16,453 nt of DNA from Candidatus Segatella papionis (GCA_002297965.1 DBLF01000118.1:3772-20224); one strand, 5' to 3'. Numbered from the stretch's first letter, positions 6,329 through 14,145 are shown. Notes: generated from the sequence alone by a model not told the origin. Program-made: numbers and translations.

Positions 6329-7477
6329 CTATTTTGCAGCAAGATAATTGCGAACAGGATTGGCATACATTGTTAAAATTCGCTCCTTTAGGTATGCTTC
6401 GTCCTTGTTTGGAAGATCAACCTTAGCAAGTTGACCTGCAATGTATTTCTCAAATCGCATCTTGTCTTCCGCAGTGTATTGCGAAGCATGGGCATCGGTA
6501 TTTTCCAAGAGGTCGAGTGCCACATAGTTGCCTGGATAGAGACGATAGTTGCTATGTATCTCGTGGTCGATGTGGGCGGCAATGGTATTGAATAACTCTT
6601 GCTTTGGCATTTCGGGATTGAGAGTATCAAGATATTCATCAAGACATGGGGCTGCATAATAGTGTACATGTCCCTTATAGCCAAAGATACCGGTCTGCAT
6701 GCTCACGAGATCATCGGTTGGTCCCTTCTTCCATCCCTCGACATCACGCTTTAGCTGATACTCACGAGCCTTGAGGAAATCGCAAGGGTCATACTCATAA
6801 CTGATGGCGAGTGGAACGAGATGGAGTTGTTTCAAGCGGTCGATAATGTTACCTTCGCCACCCATTGCCATCATCTGGAGGATGGATTTCTGGGTGCGAT
6901 CGTCACTATCCTTCGCCCTACCCTCGCGCTGGGCTATCCAGATGTTCTCATTCTTCTCCTTGATGGCGAAATGCATATAGTCGGAAAGTCGTTTGCTCGA
7001 CATCAACATCTGACGCATACTCAAGGCACGCTCCACAATGAAAGCTTTGTTGACACGCACCAAATCCTTGACCCAAGGAAGAGACAAGAGGTTGTCGCCG
7101 ATGGCTATCTCGCAAGTGGTCTTGAACTTGTTGTCCACCAAGAGCACATCGAGAATGGCAGAGTCGAGAACGATGTCACGATGATTGCTGATGAAAGTAT
7201 AGTTGCGAGTGTTGTCGATTGCCGAGCAATCCATCTCGCATCCCGTGGCAGCCTTCTTCAAGATGCCATGCACGAAATCATAGGCGAAAGCCAACTGGAA
7301 ATCGAGATTCGTCTTGCAAGCCTTCAACTTCTGGGCTATCATCTCGAAAGGAACCTGTGGATAGAGATAAGCAAGCACTTGCTTGAACTGATCGTTTGAA
7401 AGCAAACGATCGAACACCTCGGGAAGGTCTTCTGGCTCCCAAGGGCGAATGGTATCAAATTCTTGAGGAATCTTCAT
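6329..7477 (-). CDS. Glycerol-phosphate acyltransferase family protein (PlsC/PlsB-like)
   Basis: The 382-residue protein has the acyltransferase block FISNHRDIVLDSAIL (95-109) and, further on, AQREGRAKDSDD, which corresponds to the phosphate-binding EG(T/R) motif of 1-acylglycerol-3-phosphate acyltransferases. A role in phospholipid or other membrane lipid acylation is therefore likely. The catalytic His99 and the expected Asp are separated by five residues (H99, D105) where the classic motif is HX4D; D101 is an alternative partner. No clear membrane segment is visible, so it probably acts at the inner face of the inner membrane. It is the last gene of the minus-strand group, 64 bases after ddl with a hairpin between them. 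The family is clear; the acceptor substrate is not. Confidence 0.8.
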   Translation of the reverse strand: MKIPQEFDTIRPWEPEDLPEVFDRLLSNDQFKQVLAYLYPQVPFEMIAQKLKACKTNLDFQLAFAYDFVHGILKKAATGCEMDCSAIDNTRNYTFISNHRDIVLDSAILDVLLVDNKFKTTCEIAIGDNLLSLPWVKDLVRVNKAFIVERALSMRQMLMSSKRLSDYMHFAIKEKNENIWIAQREGRAKDSDDRTQKSILQMMAMGGEGNIIDRLKQLHLVPLAISYEYDPCDFLKAREYQLKRDVEGWKKGPTDDLVSMQTGIFGYKGHVHYYAAPCLDEYLDTLNPEMPKQELFNTIAAHIDHEIHSNYRLYPGNYVALDLLENTDAHASQYTAEDKMRFEKYIAGQLAKVDLPNKDEAYLKERILTMYANPVRNYLAAK

Positions 7478-7495
7478 AGTTTTACCTTTTATATA

Positions 7496-7529
7496 TATAT
7501 GGTTCTGCGCAAAGACGCAGAACCATATA
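7496..7529 (-). terminator. Perfect hairpin between ddl and the acyltransferase gene
   Basis: A 14-base stem with no mismatch (7496-7509 with 7516-7529, core ATATGGTTCTGCG) closes a six-base loop. Read on the minus strand it begins 12 bases after the ddl stop codon and is followed by ATATATAAAAGG, which is not a clean U-run. It may be a partial terminator that lowers acyltransferase expression, or a processing or stability element within the operon. Confidence 0.6.
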
Positions 7530-7541
7530 AAATGATGAATT

Positions 7542-8537
7542 TTAGAATTGATTCTCTACGATGTCGCTGAGCACCTCCTTGATGTCGAGGCCAGCAGCAC
7601 GTACCTGCTGAGGGATGAAGCTGGTAGGAGTCATACCTGGGGTGGTGTTGATTTCCAACATATTCACCTTGTCCTTGCCGTTCTCATCCTTAGTGATGAT
7701 ATAGTCGATACGGATGATGCCGTTGGCATGGAGGATGTCGTAGATGCGAGAAGTGGTCTTGGCAACCTCGGCTGCGGTCTCTGGAGCGAGACGGGCTGGA
7801 GTGATTTCCTGCACCTGACCATTGTACTTAGCATCATAGTCGAAGAACTCGTTCTTAGTAACCACCTCGGTAGCTGGGAACACCACGCTCTTCTCACGAG
7901 TTTTGTAGATGCCCTGTGAGATCTCGGTTCCCTGCATATAAGCCTCAACCATTGCCTCCTCAGCCTCCATGAAAGCCACGCGGAGGGCTGGTGCCAACTG
8001 GTCGGCGTTCTTCACCTTGCTCACACCGAAGCTACTGCCATCGGCAGCTGGCTTCACAAAGCAAGGCATGCCCAAACGCTTGGCGATAGCTTCCTCGTCA
8101 TACTGTTCGCCACGACGAAGCAAGATGCTGTCTGCCACATTGATGCCGAAACCACGAAGATAGTTGTTGAGCACATACTTGTCGAAGGTCATCGCCTCAA
8201 CGAGTACACCGCTGGTAGAGTAAGGCAAGTGGATGAGGTCAAAGTAACCCTGCATCACACCGTTCTCACCAGGCTGTCCGTGGATAGTGATGTAAGCATA
8301 GTCGAAATACTGACGTTTGCCATTCATCACAAAAGAAAAGTCATTCTTGTCGATGTCGGCAGTCTCGCCGTTATCGAAAGCTACGTGCCAGTCGGTGCCT
8401 TTTACATCGACGAGGTAGATGTTATAGCGCTCTTTGTCGAAGAAAGAGTACAAACCCTGACCTGAGCGCAATGATACGTCGTGCTCAGAAGAATCGCCAC
8501 CGCATACGATGGCTATCGTTCTCTTGCTATTTTCCAT
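7542..8537 (-). CDS. ddl: D-alanine--D-alanine ligase
   Basis: This ATP-grasp ligase makes the D-Ala-D-Ala dipeptide for peptidoglycan precursors in the cytoplasm. The 331 residues contain the N-terminal substrate loop GGDSSEHDVSLRSG (13-26, with the conserved Glu18), HGQPGENG (86-93), the YSTSG serine loop (106-110), the ATP-grasp lysine segment VKPAADGSSFGV (161-172), FFDYDAKY (231-238) typical of the D-Ala-specific omega loop, and the metal-binding end LEINTTPGMT (294-303). The HGxxGEDG motif reads GENG here, a small deviation. It lies in a minus-strand group after rluD (93-base gap). With the PASTA protein two genes upstream, this gives the group a cell-wall theme. Confidence 0.96.
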   Translation of the reverse strand: MENSKRTIAIVCGGDSSEHDVSLRSGQGLYSFFDKERYNIYLVDVKGTDWHVAFDNGETADIDKNDFSFVMNGKRQYFDYAYITIHGQPGENGVMQGYFDLIHLPYSTSGVLVEAMTFDKYVLNNYLRGFGINVADSILLRRGEQYDEEAIAKRLGMPCFVKPAADGSSFGVSKVKNADQLAPALRVAFMEAEEAMVEAYMQGTEISQGIYKTREKSVVFPATEVVTKNEFFDYDAKYNGQVQEITPARLAPETAAEVAKTTSRIYDILHANGIIRIDYIITKDENGKDKVNMLEINTTPGMTPTSFIPQQVRAAGLDIKEVLSDIVENQF

Positions 8538-8630
8538 AATTACTATCTGTTTTTAATTTCTTGTTCGTTTTATGATATAAGGCAGGACATCACGTTTTCC
8601 CCTATTGTATCTTAGAAGTTCACGTGAGGC

Positions 8631-9803
8631 TTACTGCACCCTGAAAGTATCTTGGGTGGTGCCGGAGATGAAGCCGCACCACTTCTCTATCAGCTGGCGG
8701 AAATCATCTGGCCACTCACTATCGAAGTCCATCTGCTCTTTGGTGGCAGGATGCACAAAACCGAGGGTTTTGGCATGGAGAGCCTGACGAGGACAAATCT
8801 TGAAGCAGTTTTGGATAAAAGCCTTGTAACTGCTGCTACGCTGGCCTCTCAGGATCTCTGCTCCACCATAGGTCTCATCCATGAAGAGCGGATGACCGAT
8901 GTGCTTCATGTGGGCACGAATCTGATGGGTACGACCAGTCTCCAAGATACATTGCACCAAAGTGGTGTAACCGAAGCGTTCCAACACCCTATAGTGGGTA
9001 ACCGCACTCTTGCCGATACCACTATCTGGGTCGAACACCTTCATGCGAAGACGATTCTTTGGGTCTCTTCCGATATTACCTTCGATTCGCCCCTCGTCTT
9101 CCACGATGTTGCCCCACACCAATGCGTTGTAACTGCGATGGGTGGTCTTGTGGAAGAACTGTCTGCTAAGTGCCGTCTTGGCATCTGGAGTCTTCGCCAC
9201 TACTAGTAATCCAGACGTATCCTTATCTATACGATGCACCAAGCCTACCTCTGGGTCATTGGCATCAAACTCCGGCAAATCTCTTAAATGCCAAGCCACA
9301 GCCTGAATAAGCGTGCCATGGAAATTGCCAGCACCTGGATGAACCACCATTCCAGCCGCCTTGTTGACCACCATCAGCTGGTCATCCTCATACACCACGT
9401 TGATGGGTATTTCCTCAGGTTTGATGGTTGTCTCGTGGCGGGGGCGGTCGAGCATCAATGTTACGATGTCGTTAGGGCGCACCTTGTAATTGCTCTTCAC
9501 CGCCTTGCCGTTCACATGGATGAAGCCGGCATCGGCAGCCTGCTGAATGCGGTTACGACTCTGATAAGCCATCTTGTCAGCCAGATACTTGTCGATGCGA
9601 ACCGGGTCTTGATTGGCATCCACCTGCACTTTCCAGTGCTCGTAGAGCGAGCCATCGCCATCAGAAGCATTAATCTCAGAAACTGAGCCACCAGCCTCTT
9701 CTTCCATATCATCAAGTTCCTCGATGTCTCCAGCATCATCAAAGCCAAAGTCATCCTCCACAGGAGCATATACCTTATTATATATATAGTTGAGAAATCT
9801 CAT
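8631..9803 (-). CDS. rluD: RluD-family 23S rRNA pseudouridine synthase
   Basis: This family isomerises uridines in helix 69 of 23S rRNA. The 390 residues hold an S4 RNA-binding domain at about 68-125 (VRIDKYLADKMAYQSRNRIQ) and the catalytic signature HRIDKDTSG (190-198, Asp193 the nucleophile). TGRTHQIRAHMKHIGHPLF follows later. About 55 acidic N-terminal residues (rich in D and E at 17-53) precede the S4 domain and are longer than in E. coli RluD. Translation could begin instead at Met33, which would remove part of this extension. The gene starts 35 bases after the PASTA gene ends, so the two are probably co-transcribed. RluA/RluC-type specificity cannot be fully excluded. Confidence 0.9.
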   Translation of the reverse strand: MRFLNYIYNKVYAPVEDDFGFDDAGDIEELDDMEEEAGGSVSEINASDGDGSLYEHWKVQVDANQDPVRIDKYLADKMAYQSRNRIQQAADAGFIHVNGKAVKSNYKVRPNDIVTLMLDRPRHETTIKPEEIPINVVYEDDQLMVVNKAAGMVVHPGAGNFHGTLIQAVAWHLRDLPEFDANDPEVGLVHRIDKDTSGLLVVAKTPDAKTALSRQFFHKTTHRSYNALVWGNIVEDEGRIEGNIGRDPKNRLRMKVFDPDSGIGKSAVTHYRVLERFGYTTLVQCILETGRTHQIRAHMKHIGHPLFMDETYGGAEILRGQRSSSYKAFIQNCFKICPRQALHAKTLGFVHPATKEQMDFDSEWPDDFRQLIEKWCGFISGTTQDTFRVQ

Positions 9804-9807
9804 TATT

Positions 9808-9835
9808 AATTCTTCATTATCAATTCTTCATTATC
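9808..9835. repeat. Tandem duplication of a 14-base word
   Basis: AATTCTTCATTATC occurs twice in direct succession (9808-9821 and 9822-9835) and fills the spacer between the PASTA stop codon and the rluD start. It is a simple replication-slippage type duplication and would change the spacing of the upstream leader of rluD. Confidence 0.7.
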
Positions 9836-9838
9836 AAA

Positions 9839-10585
9839 TTACTCTACCACCTCGTTCTGTTGGTGGCTATGTTCATGCTGCGAAGGAGACGTCTCTGTCG
9901 GTTCCGTCCCAGGAACTACCTCGAAGTTATCCACATCGCCACCACTTTCAGAGCCGTCACCCTCACCTTCCATCACGTCGTCATGACCTTGATAAACAGG
10001 ATCCACCATATCGATGGAATCGGAAGCATCACGCTGTCCATTACCTACTTGTATAATGAGGACATCGTCAACCGACACCTTATCACCAGCCACCACATGT
10101 CTGCCTTTCACGAGGATTCCATATACCCAATCTTCCTCACCAGGCACATACTGCGGTGCCCCCAGCTTGAAGCCCATTGCCGTAAGCTTGGCCATTGCCT
10201 CACGCAATGAGCAATTGTCGATGACATCAGGTATGGTGATACGTGGAGAATGGTCGGAGTTGATGGTCACATAGATGATATGCCCCGACTTTACCATTTC
10301 TCCAAATGCCGGTGTCTGCTCCAAGATGACGTCAGGAGGCAAGGAACGCACATATCCCGTGTCTGTCACCACAATTTCCAATCCTGCATCATCCAAGATG
10401 CGGGTGGCATCATCGATGTTCTTGTAACGGATGTCAGGCACACGGATGGCCTCACCATGATGGGTATAGATATCAATGCCAAACTTGACACCGACACAGA
10501 GCAACACGAGTACCAAGAACATGGCACCCAAATTGCCCCAAAGATACTTACTCTTAAACTTATTTATAAACTCAGATGAAGTCAT
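9839..10585 (-). CDS. Membrane-anchored PASTA domain protein
   Basis: The 248-residue protein has a short cytoplasmic N-terminus, one membrane segment (about 17-39, GNLGAMFLVLVLLCVGVKFG) and two PASTA domains: about 43-110, beginning IRVPDIRYKNIDDATRIL, and about 114-182, beginning ITIPDVIDNCSLREAMAKL. A low-complexity acidic tail with histidines (183-248) follows. PASTA domains in other bacteria bind peptidoglycan fragments and occur in Ser/Thr kinases and penicillin-binding proteins. Here there is no catalytic domain. The orientation predicted is type II, with the PASTA domains in the periplasm. It is the first gene of a group with rluD and ddl and has a textbook promoter upstream. A cell-wall sensing or scaffolding role is inference. 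Confidence 0.9.
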   Translation of the reverse strand: MTSSEFINKFKSKYLWGNLGAMFLVLVLLCVGVKFGIDIYTHHGEAIRVPDIRYKNIDDATRILDDAGLEIVVTDTGYVRSLPPDVILEQTPAFGEMVKSGHIIYVTINSDHSPRITIPDVIDNCSLREAMAKLTAMGFKLGAPQYVPGEEDWVYGILVKGRHVVAGDKVSVDDVLIIQVGNGQRDASDSIDMVDPVYQGHDDVMEGEGDGSESGGDVDNFEVVPGTEPTETSPSQHEHSHQQNEVVE

Positions 10586-10601
10586 ATTGTTATTTTTGGT
10601 G

Positions 10602-10632
10602 CAAAGATAGGAATAATCGAAGACAATACAAA
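10602..10632 (-). promoter_or_regulatory. Bacteroidota promoter of the PASTA-rluD-ddl group
   Basis: On the minus strand TTTG (10632-10629) and TATCTTTG (10609-10602) are separated by exactly 19 bases, matching TTTG-N19-TAnnTTTG in full. The start codon lies 16 bases below the -7 element, so the transcript would have a very short leader. Confidence 0.85.
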
Positions 10633-10696
10633 AAGAAAAAAGGACTTTTTCACTCTGAAAGCCTACAAAACCTCATCTTATGCGTATAAAAACACA

Positions 10697-10729
10697 AAAA
10701 GCAGCAAAGAAATCCTCCTTGCTGCTTTT
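10697..10729 (-). terminator. Rho-independent terminator of rpmH
   Basis: AAAAGCAGCAA (10697-10707) pairs perfectly with 10719-10729. On the minus strand the stem is followed by a T-rich run (TTTTTGTGTTTTTATA). It sits 40 bases after the rpmH stop codon. Confidence 0.8.
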
Positions 10730-10768
10730 AATGTCATCGTCAATGCCGACGAAACCCTTAGCGGAAAA

Positions 10769-10924
10769 TTACTTTCCGTGGTGCTCGTCAGATACAGTTA
10801 ACTTCTTACGGCCATGAGCACGGCGAGAAGCCAATACGCGACGACCATTCTTTGTTGCCATACGCTCACGGAAACCATGCTTGTTCACGCGACGACGATT
10901 GTGAGGCTGAAATGTTCTTTTCAT
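10769..10924 (-). CDS. rpmH: 50S ribosomal protein L34
   Basis: The 51-residue, very basic protein begins MKRTFQPHNRRRVNKHGFRE and continues RMATKNGRRVLASRRAHGRK, the hallmark L34 sequence. It ends in KLTVSDEHHGK, a short extension beyond the usual bacterial L34 end that resembles other Bacteroidota. It binds 23S rRNA in the large subunit. The gene is divergent from efp with a 223-base spacer and has its own terminator. The neighbours rnpA and dnaA, common next to rpmH in other phyla, are not present here. Confidence 0.97.
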   Translation of the reverse strand: MKRTFQPHNRRRVNKHGFRERMATKNGRRVLASRRAHGRKKLTVSDEHHGK

Positions 10925-10990
10925 TTTTTCTTATTTATTTTTTAATTTATAATTCTTCACAAAAGTGCAAAATACGCCCTTTTTGGGCTG

Positions 10991-11022
10991 CAAAATTACG
11001 CATATTTTCTGAAATAACCAAG
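10991..11022 (-). promoter_or_regulatory. Probable rpmH promoter
   Basis: On the minus strand TAATTTTG (10998-10991) fits the -7 element, with CTTG (11022-11019) 20 bases upstream as an approximate -33. A small GCCC-TTTTT-GGGC stem-loop (10976-10988) lies just downstream, in what would be the leader. Confidence 0.4.
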
Positions 11023-11070
11023 AAAACTACCAAATTTAGCTTAAATATTTATGTTTTTTTCGATTTTTCC

Positions 11071-11101
11071 TTTGATTTTTCAGCATTTTGCCGTAACTTT
11101 G
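11071..11101 (+). promoter_or_regulatory. Bacteroidota promoter of efp
   Basis: TTTG (11071-11074) and TAACTTTG (11094-11101) are separated by exactly 19 bases. The efp start codon follows 46 bases after the -7 element. Confidence 0.85.
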
Positions 11102-11147
11102 CACCCGATTTCAAGAATAATATAATAACATTCAAGATAAACAAGAA

Positions 11148-11714
11148 ATGATTAATTCACAGGAAATTAAGATTGGTACTTGCATCCGCATGGATGGCAA
11201 GGTATGGGTTTGCATCGACTTTCAGCACAGAAAGCCAGGTAAAGGTAACACTGTTATGAACACTAAGTTGAAGAATGTTGCCGACGGTCGTGTGTTGGAG
11301 CGTACATTCCAGGTTGGTTTCAAGTTGGAGGATGTTCGCGTTGAGCGCCGTCCTTACCAGTACCTCTACGAGGACGCTACTGGTTGCATCTTCATGAACC
11401 AGGAGACTTTCGAGCAGGTGCCTATCGCTAAGGAGAACGTTACTGGCGGTCAGTACATGAAGGAAGGTGATGTTGTTGAGGTTGTTACCGATACTTCTGA
11501 TGGCACTATCCTCTTGGCCGAGATGCCAGCTAAGACAACATTGAAGATTACTCACTCTGAGCCAGGTGTGAAGGGTAACACTGCTACCAACGCTACTAAG
11601 CCAGCTACTTTGGAGACTGGTGCTGAGGTTCGTGTTCCTTTGTTCGTTAACGAGGGCGAGACCATCCAGGTTGACACTCGCGACGGTAGCTACCTCGGTC
11701 GTGTAAGCGAGTAA
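11148..11714 (+). CDS. efp: Translation elongation factor P
   Basis: EF-P binds between the P and E sites of the ribosome and relieves stalling at consecutive prolines. At 188 residues it has the normal length and the three beta-barrel domains (about 1-65, 66-128 and 129-188). The domain I loop HRKPGKGN puts Lys32 at the tip that contacts the tRNA, the position that is lysylated in E. coli. No EpmA- or EpmB-like modifying gene is in the window. It ends with the signature VDTRDGSYLGR. The codon usage is strongly biased to GTT, GCT, ACT and GAG compared with the neighbours, as expected for a highly expressed gene. It has its own promoter and terminator, so it is a single-gene transcript. Confidence 0.97.
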   Translation: MINSQEIKIGTCIRMDGKVWVCIDFQHRKPGKGNTVMNTKLKNVADGRVLERTFQVGFKLEDVRVERRPYQYLYEDATGCIFMNQETFEQVPIAKENVTGGQYMKEGDVVEVVTDTSDGTILLAEMPAKTTLKITHSEPGVKGNTATNATKPATLETGAEVRVPLFVNEGETIQVDTRDGSYLGRVSE

Positions 11715-11745
11715 TTCGTTTGCTTCGATTCTTTTGAAATTTTAC

Positions 11746-11772
11746 GCTCGGCATCTTTCATGCCGAGCTTTT
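11746..11772 (+). terminator. Rho-independent terminator of efp
   Basis: GCTCGGCAT (11746-11754) pairs perfectly with ATGCCGAGC (11760-11768) around a five-base loop, followed by TTTT. An ATG at 11760 falls inside this hairpin, which argues against its use as the start of the next gene. Confidence 0.88.
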
Positions 11773-11792
11773 ACCTCCTTAATAGTTTTATA

Positions 11793-12851
11793 ATGAAGTA
11801 TTCCATCATCGTACCTGTTTTCAACCGTCCCGACGAAGTGGACGAACTCTTGGAGAGTCTCACCCATCAATCGGAGAAAGACTTCGAGGTAGTCATCGTG
11901 GAGGATGGCTCGCAAAAGCCTTGCGAGGATGTCTGCAAACGATATGAGAGCATGATGCACATACATTATTACTACAAGGAGAACTCTGGTCCTGGTCAGA
12001 GTCGCAACTATGGCGCCGAGCGTGCCAAGGGAGAGTATCTGTTGATACTCGACAGCGACGTGGTCTTGCCAGAAGGCTATCTGAAGGCTGTGAGCGACGA
12101 GTTGAGCCGTGAGCCTGCCGATGCGTTCGGCGGTCCCGACAAGGCGCATTCCTCATTCACCGACACGCAGAAAGCCATTTCTTATTCTATGACTTCCTTC
12201 TTCACCACAGGTGGCATCCGTGGCGGAAAGAAGAAGATGGATAAGTTCTATCCTCGTTCATTCAACATGGGCATCCGAAGGGATGTTTACCTCAAGTTGA
12301 ATGGTTTTTCCAATATGCGCTTCGGTGAGGACATCGATTTCTCCATCCGCATCTTCAAGGCAGGTTGCAAATGCCGTCTGTTCCCAGAGGCATGGGTATG
12401 GCACAAGCGTCGCACCGACTTCCGCAAGTTCTGGCGACAAGTCTATAACAGTGGCATCGCCCGCATCAATCTCTTCAAGAAATATCCAGAGAGTCTTAAG
12501 CTCGTGCATCTCCTTCCTATGGTCTTCACCGTGGGAGTCATCGGCACGCTCCTGCTGCTCTTCTTCGGATTTTTGCCTTACATGCTAGGCACCGTCCACG
12601 TATTCCCTATCTTAGGGTATGCGATGGAAGCACTAGGTTGCATCGGTCTCTTCTTCATTCTCCTTTACACAGTGGCGCTATTCATCGACAGCGCCAAGGT
12701 AAACCATAGCGTGAAGATAGGCTTGCTCAGCATCCGTGCCGCATTTACCCAGCTGATGGGTTATGGCTGCGGTTTCCTCTCTGCTTGGTGGAAGAGATGC
12801 GTGCTCGGACAGAACGAATTCAGTGCATACGACAAGACATTCTATAAATAG
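11793..12851 (+). CDS. Family 2 glycosyltransferase with C-terminal membrane segments
   Basis: The 352-residue protein begins MKYSIIVPVFNRPDEVDELL, a GT-A nucleotide-binding fold. It has the EDGS motif (37-40), the metal-binding DSD (87-89) and the GED acid motif (178-180), so an inverting transfer from a nucleotide sugar to a lipid or polysaccharide acceptor is expected. Two hydrophobic segments (about 240-263 and 281-300) anchor it to the inner membrane. The start at 11793 is chosen because the upstream ATG at 11760 lies in the efp terminator and the fold begins at the second methionine. No polysaccharide cluster surrounds it, so its acceptor cannot be told. radC follows after about 100 bases. 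Confidence 0.9.
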   Translation: MKYSIIVPVFNRPDEVDELLESLTHQSEKDFEVVIVEDGSQKPCEDVCKRYESMMHIHYYYKENSGPGQSRNYGAERAKGEYLLILDSDVVLPEGYLKAVSDELSREPADAFGGPDKAHSSFTDTQKAISYSMTSFFTTGGIRGGKKKMDKFYPRSFNMGIRRDVYLKLNGFSNMRFGEDIDFSIRIFKAGCKCRLFPEAWVWHKRRTDFRKFWRQVYNSGIARINLFKKYPESLKLVHLLPMVFTVGVIGTLLLLFFGFLPYMLGTVHVFPILGYAMEALGCIGLFFILLYTVALFIDSAKVNHSVKIGLLSIRAAFTQLMGYGCGFLSAWWKRCVLGQNEFSAYDKTFYK

Positions 12852-12865
12852 AAACAAGAATCAAA

Positions 12866-12911
12866 GAAACAATGTCCGATGTTCCACCCAACACCAACAA
12901 CGGACTGTTTC
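12866..12911 (+). terminator. Possible weak terminator between the glycosyltransferase and radC
   Basis: GAAACAATGTCCG (12866-12878) can pair with CGGACTGTTTC (12901-12911) with a two-base bulge, around a 22-base loop. A pyrimidine-rich run (CTTCTTTTCTT) follows. The stem is modest, so read-through to radC is likely. Confidence 0.35.
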
Positions 12912-12955
12912 CTTCTTTTCTTACTTCTCCATTTCATCCCCCAAAAAATTAAACT

Positions 12956-13645
12956 ATGAGTGAGAAGCTTTCCATATCCCAATGGGCAGAGGAAGACAAG
13001 CCTCGTGAGAAACTAGAGCGCCTGGGAGCCTCTGCATTATCCAATGCCGAGCTTTTAGGTATTCTCATAGGTTCAGGTTCTACAGACGAAAGTGCCGTAG
13101 ATCTCATGAAGCATATTCTGCGAGATTGCGACAACAACCTCAATACATTAGGTAAGATGACCATCAAAGACTTGACCCGCTACAAAGGTATGGGTCCAGC
13201 CAAAGCCATCACCATCCTTGCCGCTTGCGAACTGGGCAAGCGACGTGCCCTCGACAAAATAGGCACACGCCCCGACCTAGGCTCCAGCCTAGCCATCTAC
13301 AACTACATGCTCCCCAAGATGCAAGACCTCGACCGTGAGGAAGCTTGGCTCTTGATGATGAACCAAAACTTCAAGCTCATCAAGGCTACCTGTATCTCGA
13401 ATGGCGGTATCACAGAGACTGCCGTCGATATTCGTCTGCTCATCAAGGAAGCCGTACTCAACAACGCCACCATCATCGCCTTCTGCCACAACCATCCCAG
13501 CAACAGTCCACAACCTAGCAAGGCAGACGACCTGCTCACCCACCAGATAGCCAAGGCTTGCGAACTGATGCGACTCTTCTTCATGGACCACGTCATCATC
13601 ACCGATGGAGCCTTCTATTCGTATCACGACAAGGGCAAACTATAA
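12956..13645 (+). CDS. radC: RadC family JAB/MPN-domain protein
   Basis: The 229-residue protein has the RadC layout. An N-terminal region with helix-hairpin-helix character runs to about 95 (LTRYKGMGPAKAITILAACELGKRR). A JAMM metalloprotease-like domain follows, with Glu129 and the metal motif HNHPSNSPQPSKAD (178-191: His178, His180, Ser188, Asp191). The usual HNHPSG reads HNHPSN here. The fold suggests a zinc-dependent hydrolase, but its substrate is unknown and the old DNA-repair assignment of E. coli RadC is not supported. It lies alone between a glycosyltransferase and an Fe-S factor gene, which suggests a housekeeping copy and not a mobile-element one. Confidence 0.93.
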   Translation: MSEKLSISQWAEEDKPREKLERLGASALSNAELLGILIGSGSTDESAVDLMKHILRDCDNNLNTLGKMTIKDLTRYKGMGPAKAITILAACELGKRRALDKIGTRPDLGSSLAIYNYMLPKMQDLDREEAWLLMMNQNFKLIKATCISNGGITETAVDIRLLIKEAVLNNATIIAFCHNHPSNSPQPSKADDLLTHQIAKACELMRLFFMDHVIITDGAFYSYHDKGKL

Positions 13646-13772
13646 AAAGGGAGGTATCAAGGTGGAAGGATCAGAATATGACAGAACCTATCATAACTAA
13701 ATAGAATTTGAGTAAATTACTGTCTAAATATGGTGTATTAGGCAATTGAAACGAAAAAAAGCAGCTTTTCTT

Positions 13773-13803
13773 TTTGTATTGTCCCCTTTTTACATTATCT
13801 TTG
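13773..13803 (+). promoter_or_regulatory. Bacteroidota promoter of the MIP18-family gene
   Basis: TTTG (13773-13776) and TATCTTTG (13796-13803) are separated by exactly 19 bases. The start codon follows 21 bases after the -7 element. Confidence 0.87.
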
Positions 13804-13824
13804 TAGTCAAAAACAAATAAAACA

Positions 13825-14145
13825 ATGACACAAGAAGAAAAGACTAAGATAGAAGAAAAGATCGTAGATGTGCTCAAGACCGTTTACGACCCAGAGATTC
13901 CTGTCAACATTTGGGACCTCGGTATGATTTACAAGATTGATGTGAAGGACGATGGCAACGTAGATATCGACATGACCTTCACCGCCCCTTCCTGCCCTGC
14001 CGCCGACTTCATTCTGGAAGACGTTCGCACCAAGGTGGATAGCGTGGAAGGTGTGAAATCTGCCAACGTCAACCTCGTGTTCGAGCCAGCTTGGGACCAG
14101 AGTATGATGAGCGAAGAGGCCCGTGTAGAACTCGGTTTCGAGTAA
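13825..14145 (+). CDS. MIP18/SufT-like iron-sulfur cluster assembly factor (DUF59)
   Basis: The 106-residue protein is a single DUF59 domain: DPEIPVNIWDLGMIYKIDV (22-40), the TAPSCPAAD loop with the conserved Cys57 (53-61), and FEPAWDQSMMSEEAR (86-100). Relatives (SufT, PaaD, eukaryotic MIP18/CIA2) help insert Fe-S clusters into target proteins, so a cytosolic Fe-S maturation role is expected. The standalone length agrees with SufT, without the extra domains seen in ApbC/Mrp fusions. No suf genes are in the window. It has a strong promoter and is followed by a 128-base spacer and lpxH on the same strand. Confidence 0.9.
   Translation: MTQEEKTKIEEKIVDVLKTVYDPEIPVNIWDLGMIYKIDVKDDGNVDIDMTFTAPSCPAADFILEDVRTKVDSVEGVKSANVNLVFEPAWDQSMMSEEARVELGFE

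Noticed and set aside
10852..11151. 99-codon plus-strand frame across the rpmH-efp spacer
   Set aside because: It runs antisense to rpmH and through both promoters, with a Phe/Lys/Ile-rich A/T-driven composition.
11760..11792. Upstream start for the glycosyltransferase
   Set aside because: The ATG is in the right arm of the efp terminator and adds 11 residues before the conserved MKYSIIVPV.
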